The notes beneath the pieces are model-generated. The model was not told the DNA's origin. It did no database searches and worked only from the letters and a program-made list of their open reading frames with translations. Made by a program: the position numbers and the translations under genes. Of a stretch of DNA of 48,365 bases, positions 19,167 through 26,946 are shown piece by piece. The stretch spans positions 1 through 48,365 of the forward strand of contig JAHQWL010000033.1 in assembly GCA_029856155.1 (NCBI GenBank). Direction: 5' to 3'. The DNA is from Promethearchaeia archaeon (GTDB lineage: Archaea > Asgardarchaeota > Lokiarchaeia > Sigyniarchaeales > SOKP01). How positions within the stretch are numbered: the first letter of the stretch is position 1; each line of letters starts with the position of its first letter.

Positions 19167-20831
19167 ATGAGTAGAGATTTGAAAGATTTAATTGATACAG
19201 TTGAAAAGGAGACCCGCTCCCACGCAGAATTAGAACAGATAATATCATCCTTAAAAGAAGAAATAAATAAATTCAAGTTTACAGTAAAAGAACAGAAATT
19301 TTTAATTGAAAGTCTTAAAACTCAATTGGGGGACGAACAAATTGAAAGAGTTGTTCTTCCTAGTGAAATTGATATTTTAAAAGATATAATTTCTTCTCAA
19401 CGACAAGAATTGAATGAAAAACAGAGTGATATTGAAAAACTTTACGATAGGATTGATAATTTAGCAACAAGCATGGAGAGTAATGAGGATATAAGTGATC
19501 TAGAAATAAGGAATAAAGATCTACTCGAAAATCAGATGCAAATTGTCCAATTAAGTAATGAGAATCAAGAATACAGACACCAAATTAAATTTTTAAAAGA
19601 CCAAATCGAGGAGTTACGCTTAGAAAAGAGCGAAGTCAAGGAACTTATCGAAGAAATTGATGAAGAACCCGAAGTAAATGAAGAATTAATAAATGTTAAA
19701 AGATTAAACTTTCAATTGATGGAGGAAAATGGATTATTACGTTTGGAAGTGGAATCACTAAAAACAAAATTTCAAGAAAACTTAGAAAGGGCAATTTCAG
19801 AAGAACTAAAGTCTGCTCAAGAGAGAAATGCTGTATTATCATCCAAATTTGAGTCGCTTAAGAACAAATTACATGAACATATCGAAACAAGTTCAGAAGA
19901 ATTAGAGTCTGCTCAAGAGAGAAATGCTATTCTTTCAGCTGAATTGGAATCCTTAAAAGCTAAATTACAAGAACGTGAAGACTCAAGTTCAGAAGAATTA
20001 GAGTCTGCTCAAGAGAAAAATGCTATTCTATTAGCTGAATTGGAATTCTTAAAAGCTAAATTACAAGAACGTGAAGACTCAAGTTCAGAAGAATTAGAAT
20101 CTGCTCAAGAGAAAAATGCTATTCTATTAGCCGAAATGGAATCTTTAAAAGCTAAATTACAAGAACGTGGAGACATAGGTAAAGAAGAATTAAAATTAGC
20201 TAATGATAAAATTAGTATTTTAACTGTCGAGTTAGCAGATTATAAAGCTCAAGTAGATTATTTAAAGGTTCAATTAGAAGATATTCATGAACCAATAATA
20301 GTTACAACGGAAGATGCATTAGAATTTGCTGAAATGAGGGAAAAATTTGAAAATTTAAAGATAGAGTTATCCAACTATCAGATAGAAAACCAGAATCTTA
20401 ACAAGATGTTAAAACAATCAAAAGAGAAAGAAGTAGATATAAAGAATGAACAAATTTATGAACCAGAAATTTTAAAAAATATACCAAAACAATTACAACT
20501 CCCTCTTTTTAATAGAATATATCATTTGCTTGATAAAAATAACAAGGAAATAGTAATAAATTTACTGATACAGGATCTAAAGAGTAATAATAGTGAGATA
20601 AAAAGAAATGCTATAAAAATTTTAAGTCATATTAGATATAAAAAAGTTTATGATGCTTTGCTTGAATTGATTAATGATAAAGATTGGATTGTTAGATATA
20701 ATATCATTAAAGCATTAAGTAAGTTTGAGAAAAAAAATGAAGAGTTTACATCTTTTTTAAAAAAGCTTACTAAAGATGTTGATGTCGATGTTAGAGAGCT
20801 TGCAACAAAAATTTTAAGCGACATCACCTAA
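19167..20831 (+). CDS. Long coiled-coil protein with C-terminal HEAT-like repeats
   Basis: About 554 residues. An in-frame TTG occurs two codons earlier at 19161, but the ATG at 19167 (MSRDLKDL) is the better start. Residues 1-430 are nearly continuous heptad coiled coil rich in E, K, L and Q, including a tandem array of 32-residue units (SSEELESAQE..AIL...LE.LKAKLQE). The last ~110 residues (LPLFNRIYHLL...) form alpha-helical HEAT/PBS-lyase-like repeats: ..EIKRNAIKILSHIRYKKVYD.., ..WIVRYNIIKALSKFE.., ..DVRELATKILSDI. A rod with a protein-binding end suggests a scaffold or cytoskeletal/chromosome-associated role, but no function is known. No TM segment. Confidence 0.75.
   Translation: MSRDLKDLIDTVEKETRSHAELEQIISSLKEEINKFKFTVKEQKFLIESLKTQLGDEQIERVVLPSEIDILKDIISSQRQELNEKQSDIEKLYDRIDNLATSMESNEDISDLEIRNKDLLENQMQIVQLSNENQEYRHQIKFLKDQIEELRLEKSEVKELIEEIDEEPEVNEELINVKRLNFQLMEENGLLRLEVESLKTKFQENLERAISEELKSAQERNAVLSSKFESLKNKLHEHIETSSEELESAQERNAILSAELESLKAKLQEREDSSSEELESAQEKNAILLAELEFLKAKLQEREDSSSEELESAQEKNAILLAEMESLKAKLQERGDIGKEELKLANDKISILTVELADYKAQVDYLKVQLEDIHEPIIVTTEDALEFAEMREKFENLKIELSNYQIENQNLNKMLKQSKEKEVDIKNEQIYEPEILKNIPKQLQLPLFNRIYHLLDKNNKEIVINLLIQDLKSNNSEIKRNAIKILSHIRYKKVYDALLELINDKDWIVRYNIIKALSKFEKKNEEFTSFLKKLTKDVDVDVRELATKILSDIT
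19776..20170 (+). repeat. 96-bp (32-aa) tandem repeats in coiled-coil gene
   Basis: The marker gaacgt/gaacat recurs at 19875, 19971, 20067 and 20163, exactly 96 bases apart, with an older related unit starting near 19776 (99 bases before). The middle copies are almost identical (gactcaagttcagaagaatt...). 32 residues is not a multiple of seven, so each unit must hold a skip in the heptad pattern. Confidence 0.88.
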
Positions 20832-20928
20832 TTATTCCATATTTTGACAAATTTGTATCTATTTTTAGACGTGTTCATAAGTTATTATTCAATAAAATTA
20901 TATAGGTCTCCTTTTAACAGGGTATTAA

Positions 20929-21195
20929 ATGATGGGTAGAAGATTATTTACACCGAATAGATGGAACTGGAGCCAAAAAGCGGAAAAATGGGTATATATT
21001 AAAATAAATAAAGATGGAAAAAAGCTATACCAATACCAAATAGATCCACCACAAGAATTTATCAACTTAACAATAAGAATGAAAGAGCTTAATAAAAAAT
21101 TATTAAAAACAACAGATCCAGATGAAAATGCAAAAATATTCAATGAATTAATGAAAGTATCTAAAAAAATGCAAGATATGGGCAAACCAAGTTAA
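20929..21195 (+). CDS. Small protein of unknown function (88 aa)
   Basis: Not recognised. Starts MMGRRLFTPNRWNWSQKAEK; two adjacent ATGs (20929 and 20932) make either start possible. The N-terminal part is rich in W, Y and K (NRWNWSQKAEKWVYIKIN), the C-terminal part is a charged helix (MKELNKKLLKTTDPDENAKI). Its last codons overlap the end of the convergent endonuclease V gene by 4 bases. Coding-like composition and a tight convergent junction support a real gene. Confidence 0.6.
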   Translation: MMGRRLFTPNRWNWSQKAEKWVYIKINKDGKKLYQYQIDPPQEFINLTIRMKELNKKLLKTTDPDENAKIFNELMKVSKKMQDMGKPS

Positions 21196-21938
21196 CAATA
21201 ATTATTTAATTCTTTTCTAGAAAGATAATCTGCCAAATAAAGTGGTTCTGGTTGTCTATGTCCTTTAGTTATAGCTAAACACATTCTTAAAGCATCATTA
21301 AGTCTTATTTTATAGCCTTCACTTATAAATACTGGTTTTAAACCATCATTTAAACAGACAGCATATCCTAATATTTCATTTAATGATTTTTTAGATTGTA
21401 ATTTCGGATTTTTCGCCCATATTGATGTTTTATTGCCTCTTTTTCTCTCAATTTTTTGCCAATCTGAATATCCAATGAAAGGATTTTTAGCAATACCTAT
21501 ACTAGAAATATCTAAAGCTAACCCAAGTTGGGTAGCCTCTCCGAATCTTCTTGGGTGAACTTTACCATGACCATCACACATTATAAGATCTGGCATAACT
21601 GGGAGTTTTGAAATTACTTTTGCTAAAATTTTGCATTCTCTAAATCCAAGGAACCCTGGTCTATATGGAAATTTAATAAGCTCTTTAGTAAAAAAATGTT
21701 TTTCTTTTCTATTTTGATTTAAATCCCAAATTACCGCACAAGCAATTCCATATTCATAATTATCTTTATTAAAGTATGAGACGTCTACACCAACAATAGT
21801 TTTTATGTGTTCAATCTTTATTTTCTCTTTAGTTTTTGGAGATTCATCAATTAATTTTTGATATTTAATTTGGATAGCTTCTGCTTGTTCAAATGAATAA
21901 TTATCTCTCAATAACTCCTCAATAAATTGCATTCTCAT
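21192..21938 (-). CDS. nfi: Endonuclease V (deoxyinosine 3' endonuclease)
   Basis: 248 residues, usual for the family. It cuts the second phosphodiester bond 3' of deoxyinosine, starting repair of deaminated adenine in DNA (and inosine in RNA in some members). Catalytic acids are all visible: Asp52 in GVDVSY, Glu101 in FLGFRE and Asp122 in CDGHGKVHPRRFG. The PYRPG wedge motif (91-95) reads strands at the lesion. The C-terminal KGHRQPEPLYLAD is also conserved. Stands alone, convergent with the 88-residue gene. Confidence 0.95.
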   Translation of the reverse strand: MRMQFIEELLRDNYSFEQAEAIQIKYQKLIDESPKTKEKIKIEHIKTIVGVDVSYFNKDNYEYGIACAVIWDLNQNRKEKHFFTKELIKFPYRPGFLGFRECKILAKVISKLPVMPDLIMCDGHGKVHPRRFGEATQLGLALDISSIGIAKNPFIGYSDWQKIERKRGNKTSIWAKNPKLQSKKSLNEILGYAVCLNDGLKPVFISEGYKIRLNDALRMCLAITKGHRQPEPLYLADYLSRKELNNYC

Positions 21939-22072
21939 ATTATAATTTTATAAAACTTATGTAATATTTAATTCAGATATCTTTATATTATCCTAGTTTT
22001 GTAATTTTTCCCAAATTATTTAGACTTATAAATAAAAAATTTAATTGATTTCAAATTATTATTAAATTAACA

Positions 22073-22876
22073 ATGAAGATTGCAATATCAGGCAAAGGAG
22101 GAGTTGGGAAAACCTTAGTAGCTGGAATTTTAGCAAGAATGTTTGCAAGAGATGGGTTTAAAGTTCTTGCAATCGATAACGATTCAGCAATGAATCTTAG
22201 CTACACATTAGGTATTGATGAGAAGACTAAAGCTCAAATAGTCCCAATTAAAGAGATGAAATCAATGATCGAAGAAAGAACATTAGTAAAAGGTGCAGGA
22301 TCGGGAGTTTATAATATTAATCCAACCGTCTCTGATATTCCAGATAAATATAAAGTTTCTGGTCCAGACGGTTTACAACTTTTGGTTTTAGGCGGAATTG
22401 AGGAACCCGCTACTGGATGTTTATGCCCAGAAAATGCGATAATAAGAACTCTATTATATAATTTATTTATTAAAAGAGACGAAGTAGTAATTGTCGATTT
22501 TGAAGCGGGAATCGAACATTTAGGTCGCGGTACAGCAAAAGGAATTGATTTAATGCTGGTTATTACTGAACCCTCTCAAAAATCTTTAGATCTATGCCAT
22601 AAAATAATTGAACTGTCTAAAAAATTAGGTGTTATTAACATTTATTTAATTGCAAATAAAATAACTGATGAATCACAACAAGAAATTATCAATAAAAAAA
22701 CACAAAATTGGAAAGTCCCACTTTATCATATTATTCCATTTGATCCTGATATTGGAAAAGCTGATTTAGAAGGTAGCTCACCAATTGATTATAATTCAAA
22801 TTCAGAAGGAATTTTGTCAATAAAATCTCTTTATGAAAAATTAAAGTTATTAAAACAGGAGTTATTTGACTTATAG
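22073..22876 (+). CDS. cooC: CooC-type nickel-insertion ATPase
   Basis: 267 residues, MinD/ParA-like P-loop ATPase. Deviant Walker A SGKGGVGKT at residues 6-14, IDNDSAMNL as switch region, VDFEAGIEHLGRG as Walker B, and the CxC pair Cys116/Cys118 (GCLCPE) that binds Ni/Zn at the dimer interface of CooC. These proteins load nickel into carbon monoxide dehydrogenase/acetyl-CoA synthase. No CODH gene is present in this window, so its client must be elsewhere. It faces hypC, 11 bases apart, placing two metal-maturation factors together. A role for hydrogenase nickel cannot be excluded. Confidence 0.88.
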   Translation: MKIAISGKGGVGKTLVAGILARMFARDGFKVLAIDNDSAMNLSYTLGIDEKTKAQIVPIKEMKSMIEERTLVKGAGSGVYNINPTVSDIPDKYKVSGPDGLQLLVLGGIEEPATGCLCPENAIIRTLLYNLFIKRDEVVIVDFEAGIEHLGRGTAKGIDLMLVITEPSQKSLDLCHKIIELSKKLGVINIYLIANKITDESQQEIINKKTQNWKVPLYHIIPFDPDIGKADLEGSSPIDYNSNSEGILSIKSLYEKLKLLKQELFDL

Positions 22877-22887
22877 ACTATTTCTTT

Positions 22888-23130
22888 TTAAATAATATCT
22901 GTTAGATTTAAATCTTGATCTTCAGCAATCTCTCTCCATTGCTCTATGGCTTCCATAGCTTCCTTTTCATTCATCATTTCTATGGCATAACCGGCATGAA
23001 CGATTATATACTTGCCAATCTCGGGATTTTGAATCAATGCGATAATTACATTTTGTTTTATCCCATCAAAATCTACTAATGCAGAATTACCATCGATTTT
23101 TAAAATTTTTCCCGGTATTGCTAAACACAT
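22888..23130 (-). CDS. hypC: Hydrogenase maturation chaperone HypC
   Basis: 80 residues. Begins MCLAIPGKI, the invariant HypC start in which Cys2 carries the Fe(CN)2CO group or docks on the hydrogenase large subunit. VHAGYAIE (45-52) is the second signature. HypC works with HypD to build the iron part and delivers it to the large subunit precursor. It is separate from hypE-hypD-hypF at 38.8-43.9 kb, and lies 2 kb from the end of the hdrB/hydrogenase operon. Confidence 0.95.
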   Translation of the reverse strand: MCLAIPGKILKIDGNSALVDFDGIKQNVIIALIQNPEIGKYIIVHAGYAIEMMNEKEAMEAIEQWREIAEDQDLNLTDII

Positions 23131-23240
23131 GACAAATATCTGGTTTATAAAATAGTAAATAATTCTAATAATAATGTTGGTAAAATAAAATTATCTTTTT
23201 TATGATATAAAAGGCGAATATTGTTAAATGTTCAAAAAAA

Positions 23241-24035
23241 TTATTGCTTACCTGAATAGAAATTAATTAAATCATCCAGCCAATTAAATATTTCCTCTTT
23301 TGTAAGATTGTCAATATTGAACTTCAACCGTTCTAATTCCCTTAGAATATTCTTTGTGTCTAATGATACAGAAGTCTGACATAACTCAAATAAATACTCA
23401 TTACTTTTTGTAACTAAATTTTTTATTTCCGAATCCATTCCATAAAAAAGAGGGGTATTATCTAATTCATCTACAGTTTTATCTAGATCTACAAGTAGAT
23501 TTATTAAATCAAATAATCTCCCTGTTTCGTTTCCTTTAAATGAACTATTAAAGTGAAAGTAATAGCCCTTAAAATCATCTATAGGGATTAATTCTGAATA
23601 TTTATTGTCTATTTTAATAACAGATTTTAAATGTTTATATAGATTTGATGGCGCCCACGCATGCAACTCGAAGCTAGATTCTAGATCATCACTTCGTATA
23701 TTCAAATTAAATTTATGCTCATCTTTAAAATAACCAAAAGGAATTATAACAAAGTCTAATGAATTTGATGTGCCATTGTTCAATGCAAAATTTAGATTAG
23801 AAATTTCATAGGATTGATTAAGGGAATGTCTATGTAAGTCAAATTTTATTTTTTTAACATCTGGCATATACATATAGAATAATAATCCTTCAAATCCCTG
23901 AAGTGATAAGTCAATTGAAAAATTAACTACTTTTTTTATATTAGTTCCATTATTGAATCTTACATTAAGAAAAACATGATAATAATATTCAAGATATTGG
24001 AAAAACCAAGGAACGTCACGCTTTAAATTAAACAT
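23241..24035 (-). CDS. Protein of unknown function (264 aa)
   Basis: Not recognised. Residues 1-165 look beta-rich (VFLNVRFNN, VNFSIDLSLQGFEGLLFYMY, YEISNLNFALNN, FKGYYFHFNSSFKGNE), the rest helical and charged (ILRELERLKFNIDNLTKEEIFNWLDDL). No signal peptide, membrane helix or cysteine motif. ATG at 24035. Codon use matches the neighbours. It stands between hypC and the acetyltransferase on the same strand, with gaps of 110 and 200 bases, so no firm operon is implied. Confidence 0.55.
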   Translation of the reverse strand: MFNLKRDVPWFFQYLEYYYHVFLNVRFNNGTNIKKVVNFSIDLSLQGFEGLLFYMYMPDVKKIKFDLHRHSLNQSYEISNLNFALNNGTSNSLDFVIIPFGYFKDEHKFNLNIRSDDLESSFELHAWAPSNLYKHLKSVIKIDNKYSELIPIDDFKGYYFHFNSSFKGNETGRLFDLINLLVDLDKTVDELDNTPLFYGMDSEIKNLVTKSNEYLFELCQTSVSLDTKNILRELERLKFNIDNLTKEEIFNWLDDLINFYSGKQ

Positions 24036-24237
24036 AATTATCTTAACTAAATCATATTATTTATTTCTTATCATGTAATAAACCCTAGGATAAATACAAT
24101 GGAATTCTATTGTTATACAAATTTCTAAAATTCCAATTTATAAAATAATTCTTTATTATTTAAACTTTACAATCGTAATAACAAAATACAATATATATTA
24201 TAGAATAACGAATATTTTTCTTATATTCAATAATACA

Positions 24238-24888
24238 TTATATTTCAATCTGGTTATAAGGATATCTTTTTACCCTATATAATTCAAAATTCAGCAATTT
24301 CGCTAGCTGAATGCATCTTTTATTTTCAATATAAATTTCAAATCTAAGTTCTTCAAAATTCATATTCTTTAAAAAGTTCCATGCTTTTAAACAAATAATC
24401 AGTCCTACTTTTCTTCCCTGAAGTTCTGGTAAAATTCCCATTCCAGCAATTACACCAAATTGTTTTCTTGGACCATCACAATCAAGAATAATATATCCTA
24501 TATTGATTCCATTTAAACGCGCTAGTAGTAATAGTGTTTCAGGATAATCAAATAATATTTCAAATATTTCTTTGCTTGTAGGAAAAAATAAAATATGGGA
24601 ATCCTCCCAAGCTCTCTTATGAATGGAAAAAATTGAATCTAAATCTTTCTTGGATGCTTCATTTATCTCAATATTTAAGTCAATAGATCCTATATGGTTT
24701 TTAATATTGGAAATATAATCCTGAGTAATTTTAGCTATTGGAAGTCTCATTTGAAGATAATATAATCCGTCTTCTATTAAAGCTGAATGAATTTTATCTA
24801 AATTATATTCATTTAACTTATTTTTATCCAAATTTATAAATAAATTCTTTATTATACTATTTTTTAATGAGATTTTTGATGCTACCAT
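24238..24888 (-). CDS. GNAT-family N-acetyltransferase
   Basis: 216 residues. The C-terminal part is a GNAT fold: VIAGMGILPELQGRKVGLII (about 149-168) holds the acetyl-CoA pyrophosphate loop (Q/R-x-x-G-x-G/V type, here QGRKVG), followed by LKAWNFLKN and the beta-strand ELRFEIYIENKRCIQLAKLLNFEL that closes the family pattern. The N-terminal ~70 residues are less typical. Acceptor substrate unknown. A TGAATAATTATTC palindrome lies 12 bases before its start. Confidence 0.8.
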   Translation of the reverse strand: MVASKISLKNSIIKNLFINLDKNKLNEYNLDKIHSALIEDGLYYLQMRLPIAKITQDYISNIKNHIGSIDLNIEINEASKKDLDSIFSIHKRAWEDSHILFFPTSKEIFEILFDYPETLLLLARLNGINIGYIILDCDGPRKQFGVIAGMGILPELQGRKVGLIICLKAWNFLKNMNFEELRFEIYIENKRCIQLAKLLNFELYRVKRYPYNQIEI

Positions 24889-25229
24889 AATAAGTTTTAT
24901 GAATAATTATTCGTTTTACAATAGTAAAATTATATTAAATAATTTAAATCTATCGAATAAACTTCGAGAGAAACTATACATTGCTGTATATTATTCAATA
25001 AAATTGAATTTTATTACTGTTTATTAGTGAGGATTATTATGAATAATTATTCTTTTCATAATAATGAATTAAATTTAAGCAAGAATAATTTTCAAATGCA
25101 TAGATATTAAACTAAATGAATTATGTGAACTAATCAAAGAGGTATTTAAAAAATTATTAAATAATAAAGATGAACTATACTTGATATAAAAAAGAGTTAA
25201 ATGTAAAAAAAAAAAAAAAAATATAGAAT
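24889..25229. other. Intergenic region with two palindromes, short ORFs and poly-T terminator
   Basis: 340 bases. Two copies of ATGAATAATTATTC (24899 and 25039) start short ORFs on the plus strand (MNNYSFYNSKI... and MNNYSFHNNELNLSKNNFQ). The second is followed in another frame by KLNELCELIKEVFKKLLNN. These may be debris of a leucine-rich-repeat gene family related to the relic at 29.9 kb, or the motif may be an operator. A 17-A run (25205-25221) acts as T-tract for hdrB. Confidence 0.45.
25205..25221 (-). terminator. Poly-T terminator of the hydrogenase-Hdr operon
   Basis: Run of 17 A on the plus strand, thus 17 T in the minus-strand transcript, starting 8 bases after the hdrB stop codon. 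Archaeal RNA polymerase stops at such T-tracts without a hairpin. It marks the likely end of the operon that begins near 29.6 kb. Confidence 0.75.
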
Positions 25230-26123
25230 TTATTTAATTAGGCCTCTCATTTCAATTCCTACATTTTCTAAGGCAAATTTCAATCGAATTCTGTGAAACA
25301 TAAGTCCAATTTCACTCGCATCAAGATCCATTGCTAATGCTAATAATTCAGTTAAATACATCACTGGTATATTATAGTCTTCTTCAAACATTTTTGAGAG
25401 ATTTCTCTGTTGTGTATCAAATTGCTGAAAACATGAAGGACAATTTACGCAGATTACATCTGCCCCAGATTTTCTAATACTATCCATTTTCTTTTTTAAA
25501 GTTGCCAATCCATATTCCTCATAAGCATTTGTTACTGCAGAACCACAACATAAAGCTTCTTCATCGTGATCTACAACAGTTGCTCCTAAAGCAGAAACGA
25601 TTTCTTTTAAATTAGTTGGGTGTAATGGGTCATCAGATTCCATCCATTCAGCAGGTCTCATATAATGACAACCAGGGTGACATGCAACTTTTAGATTCTT
25701 TAAATCTTTCACTACTGAAGATTTTATTTTATCTAAATTATTTTTCAAAACATCAACAAAGTGTTTAACATCGATAGATCCCCTGTATTCTTTACCTATT
25801 TTAGCTAATTCTGCATTAATTTTTTCTTTTTTTAGCGAATCGTGCATTAATTGATGTTTCACTCCTCTTAATGTATTAGCACACCCATTACATAATGAAA
25901 TGATATCCTTACCTTCTGCTTCAGCTAAACAAAGGTTTCTTGCACCCATTGCTAACCAAGTATCGTTATCAAAGCATTTAACACCTGTTGGATCTGGACA
26001 ACAAGAAAATGGTGCTTGAGATGTTTCAATTCCTAACTTTTCAAAAACCTTTCTTGAAGCCGCTTCTACAAAAGGAATTCGATTTCCTATAACGCAACCT
26101 TCAAACATTTTATATTCTGTCAT
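25230..26123 (-). CDS. hdrB: Heterodisulfide reductase subunit B (hydrogenase-linked copy)
   Basis: 297 residues. HdrB holds the two non-cubane [4Fe-4S] clusters that reduce the disulfide substrate. Both cysteine-rich CCG motifs are complete: Cys10, 41, 42, 78, 81 and Cys152, 192, 193, 228, 231, the same spacing as in methanogen HdrB. It is the last gene of the hydrogenase operon, 15 bases after hdrC. Lokiarchaea are not known to use CoM-CoB disulfide, so the real substrate is open. 37 kb-scale context shows a second hdrB at 34.0 kb with the same cysteines but only moderate overall similarity, so these are old paralogues rather than a recent copy. Confidence 0.93.
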   Translation of the reverse strand: MTEYKMFEGCVIGNRIPFVEAASRKVFEKLGIETSQAPFSCCPDPTGVKCFDNDTWLAMGARNLCLAEAEGKDIISLCNGCANTLRGVKHQLMHDSLKKEKINAELAKIGKEYRGSIDVKHFVDVLKNNLDKIKSSVVKDLKNLKVACHPGCHYMRPAEWMESDDPLHPTNLKEIVSALGATVVDHDEEALCCGSAVTNAYEEYGLATLKKKMDSIRKSGADVICVNCPSCFQQFDTQQRNLSKMFEEDYNIPVMYLTELLALAMDLDASEIGLMFHRIRLKFALENVGIEMRGLIK

Positions 26124-26138
26124 TTTTTTACCCTCGAA

Positions 26139-26648
26139 TTATTTTAGTTTTTTTGTTATCCCTATATTTTTCAATAATGTTTGTACCTCATTTATATCTG
26201 GTGTTACTATAGATGGTAAACCTAATTGTTCTCTTCGCCTCTCAATTGCAGGTTGTGAAGGAATTGCTTTTGCGTTTTCGAAAACTGTCTTTGCTTGAGA
26301 ATAAAGGTAATCTGGTCCCTTCCCTAAAGCAATGCTTTGGTTTTTTAGAAAAGTAAAAATTTCTGTGAGCTCAATATTCTGAGGACATACTTCATCACAA
26401 GTATCACAAACAGTACAACCCCAAATTGTTAGGTCATCAGCTTCAAGTAGTAAATCTTTATACCCTAAAAGAGCCAGTAAGATATTTTTTCTAGGATTAT
26501 AACCCTTATCTGGGTCATAAAAATCCATAGATACTTCAGTTACCGGACAATTATCAGCACATCTACTACATTGATAACAGTATTTAATTACATCAGGCCC
26601 AATATGATAATCCATTATTTGTTTTCTAAATTCAAAATTTGTTTCCAT
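26139..26648 (-). CDS. hdrC: Heterodisulfide reductase subunit C (hydrogenase-linked copy)
   Basis: 169 residues. Two ferredoxin-like [4Fe-4S] motifs: Cys24/27/30/34 (CYQCSRCADNC) and Cys78/81/84/88 (CTVCDTCDEVC). HdrC passes electrons from HdrA to HdrB. Methanogen HdrC is of the same size. It is preceded by a 106-base untranslated stretch that holds the candidate SECIS element of vhuU, and followed by hdrB after 15 bases. Confidence 0.93.
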   Translation of the reverse strand: METNFEFRKQIMDYHIGPDVIKYCYQCSRCADNCPVTEVSMDFYDPDKGYNPRKNILLALLGYKDLLLEADDLTIWGCTVCDTCDEVCPQNIELTEIFTFLKNQSIALGKGPDYLYSQAKTVFENAKAIPSQPAIERRREQLGLPSIVTPDINEVQTLLKNIGITKKLK

Positions 26649-26693
26649 TTTTTTTCCACTTTTTTCCTAATTTTTTGAATGAATTTTTTTATA

Positions 26694-26769
26694 ATAGGCT
26701 TTAACCCCACGCAAGGGGCAGTCATATCCAATTTCTATTATTTTTATTGAACATTCATCCTAAGCCTAC
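26694..26769 (-). promoter_or_regulatory. Candidate SECIS element with eukaryote-like core
   Basis: RNA read on the minus strand. Helix I: 26768-26762 (UAGGCUU) pairs with 26701-26695 (AAGCCUA), 7 pairs plus a G-U. Then AUGA (26758-26755), helix II 26754-26746 (AUGUUCAAU) with 26732-26724 (AUUGGAUAU), 9 pairs including two G-U, a 13-base A-rich apical loop with AA, and GA directly after helix II (26723-26722). AUGA opposite GA, helix, AA apical loop is the eukaryotic SECIS kink-turn plan, unlike the GAA/A loop of methanogens. A small CCCC/GGGG hairpin (26718-26705) sits in the 3' side. The AUGA includes the vhuU stop codon. Pairing was done by eye. Confidence 0.65.
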
Positions 26770-26904
26770 GTTTAAATTTCGAGAGTAAATCTCAGTGCCC
26801 TCTTCATCAACAACTGTGATGTGAGCTGCACACGATAGTCAACAGTCAAAGCAGCGAACTATCATCTCTAAGAGATTTACCACGCCTTCTGGTACATCAC
26901 TCAT
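26755..26904 (-). CDS. vhuU: VhuU-like selenocysteine subunit of [NiFeSe] hydrogenase
   Basis: 49 residues if the TGA at 26841-26839 (codon 22) is read as selenocysteine. The sequence MSDVPEGVVNLLEMIVRCFD then C-U-LSCAAH then ITVVDEEGTEIYS is the C-terminal end of a group 3 hydrogenase large subunit, with U22-x2-Cys25-x2-His28 as the second pair of Ni ligands. In Methanococcus the same motif sits on a separate tiny protein, VhuU. The large subunit gene just before it ends without this motif, so the two must combine. Residues after His28 (21 aa) match the extension removed by the maturation protease. Start ATG 42 bases after the vhuA stop, GTGA upstream. An ORF finder misses it because of the TGA. 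A candidate SECIS follows. Confidence 0.88.
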
Positions 26905-26946
26905 CTTTTTTGTTCACTTTTTTATTTAATTCTCAATATATTTAAT

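Noticed and set aside
25040..25200. CRISPR-like repeats from the TGAATAATTATTC copies
   Set aside because: Only scattered copies with irregular spacing and no spacers; not an array.
26755..26757. The second TGA in vhuU as another Sec codon
   Set aside because: Reading on gives only a few low-complexity residues before another TGA, with no motif, and the SECIS core begins here; it is taken as the stop.
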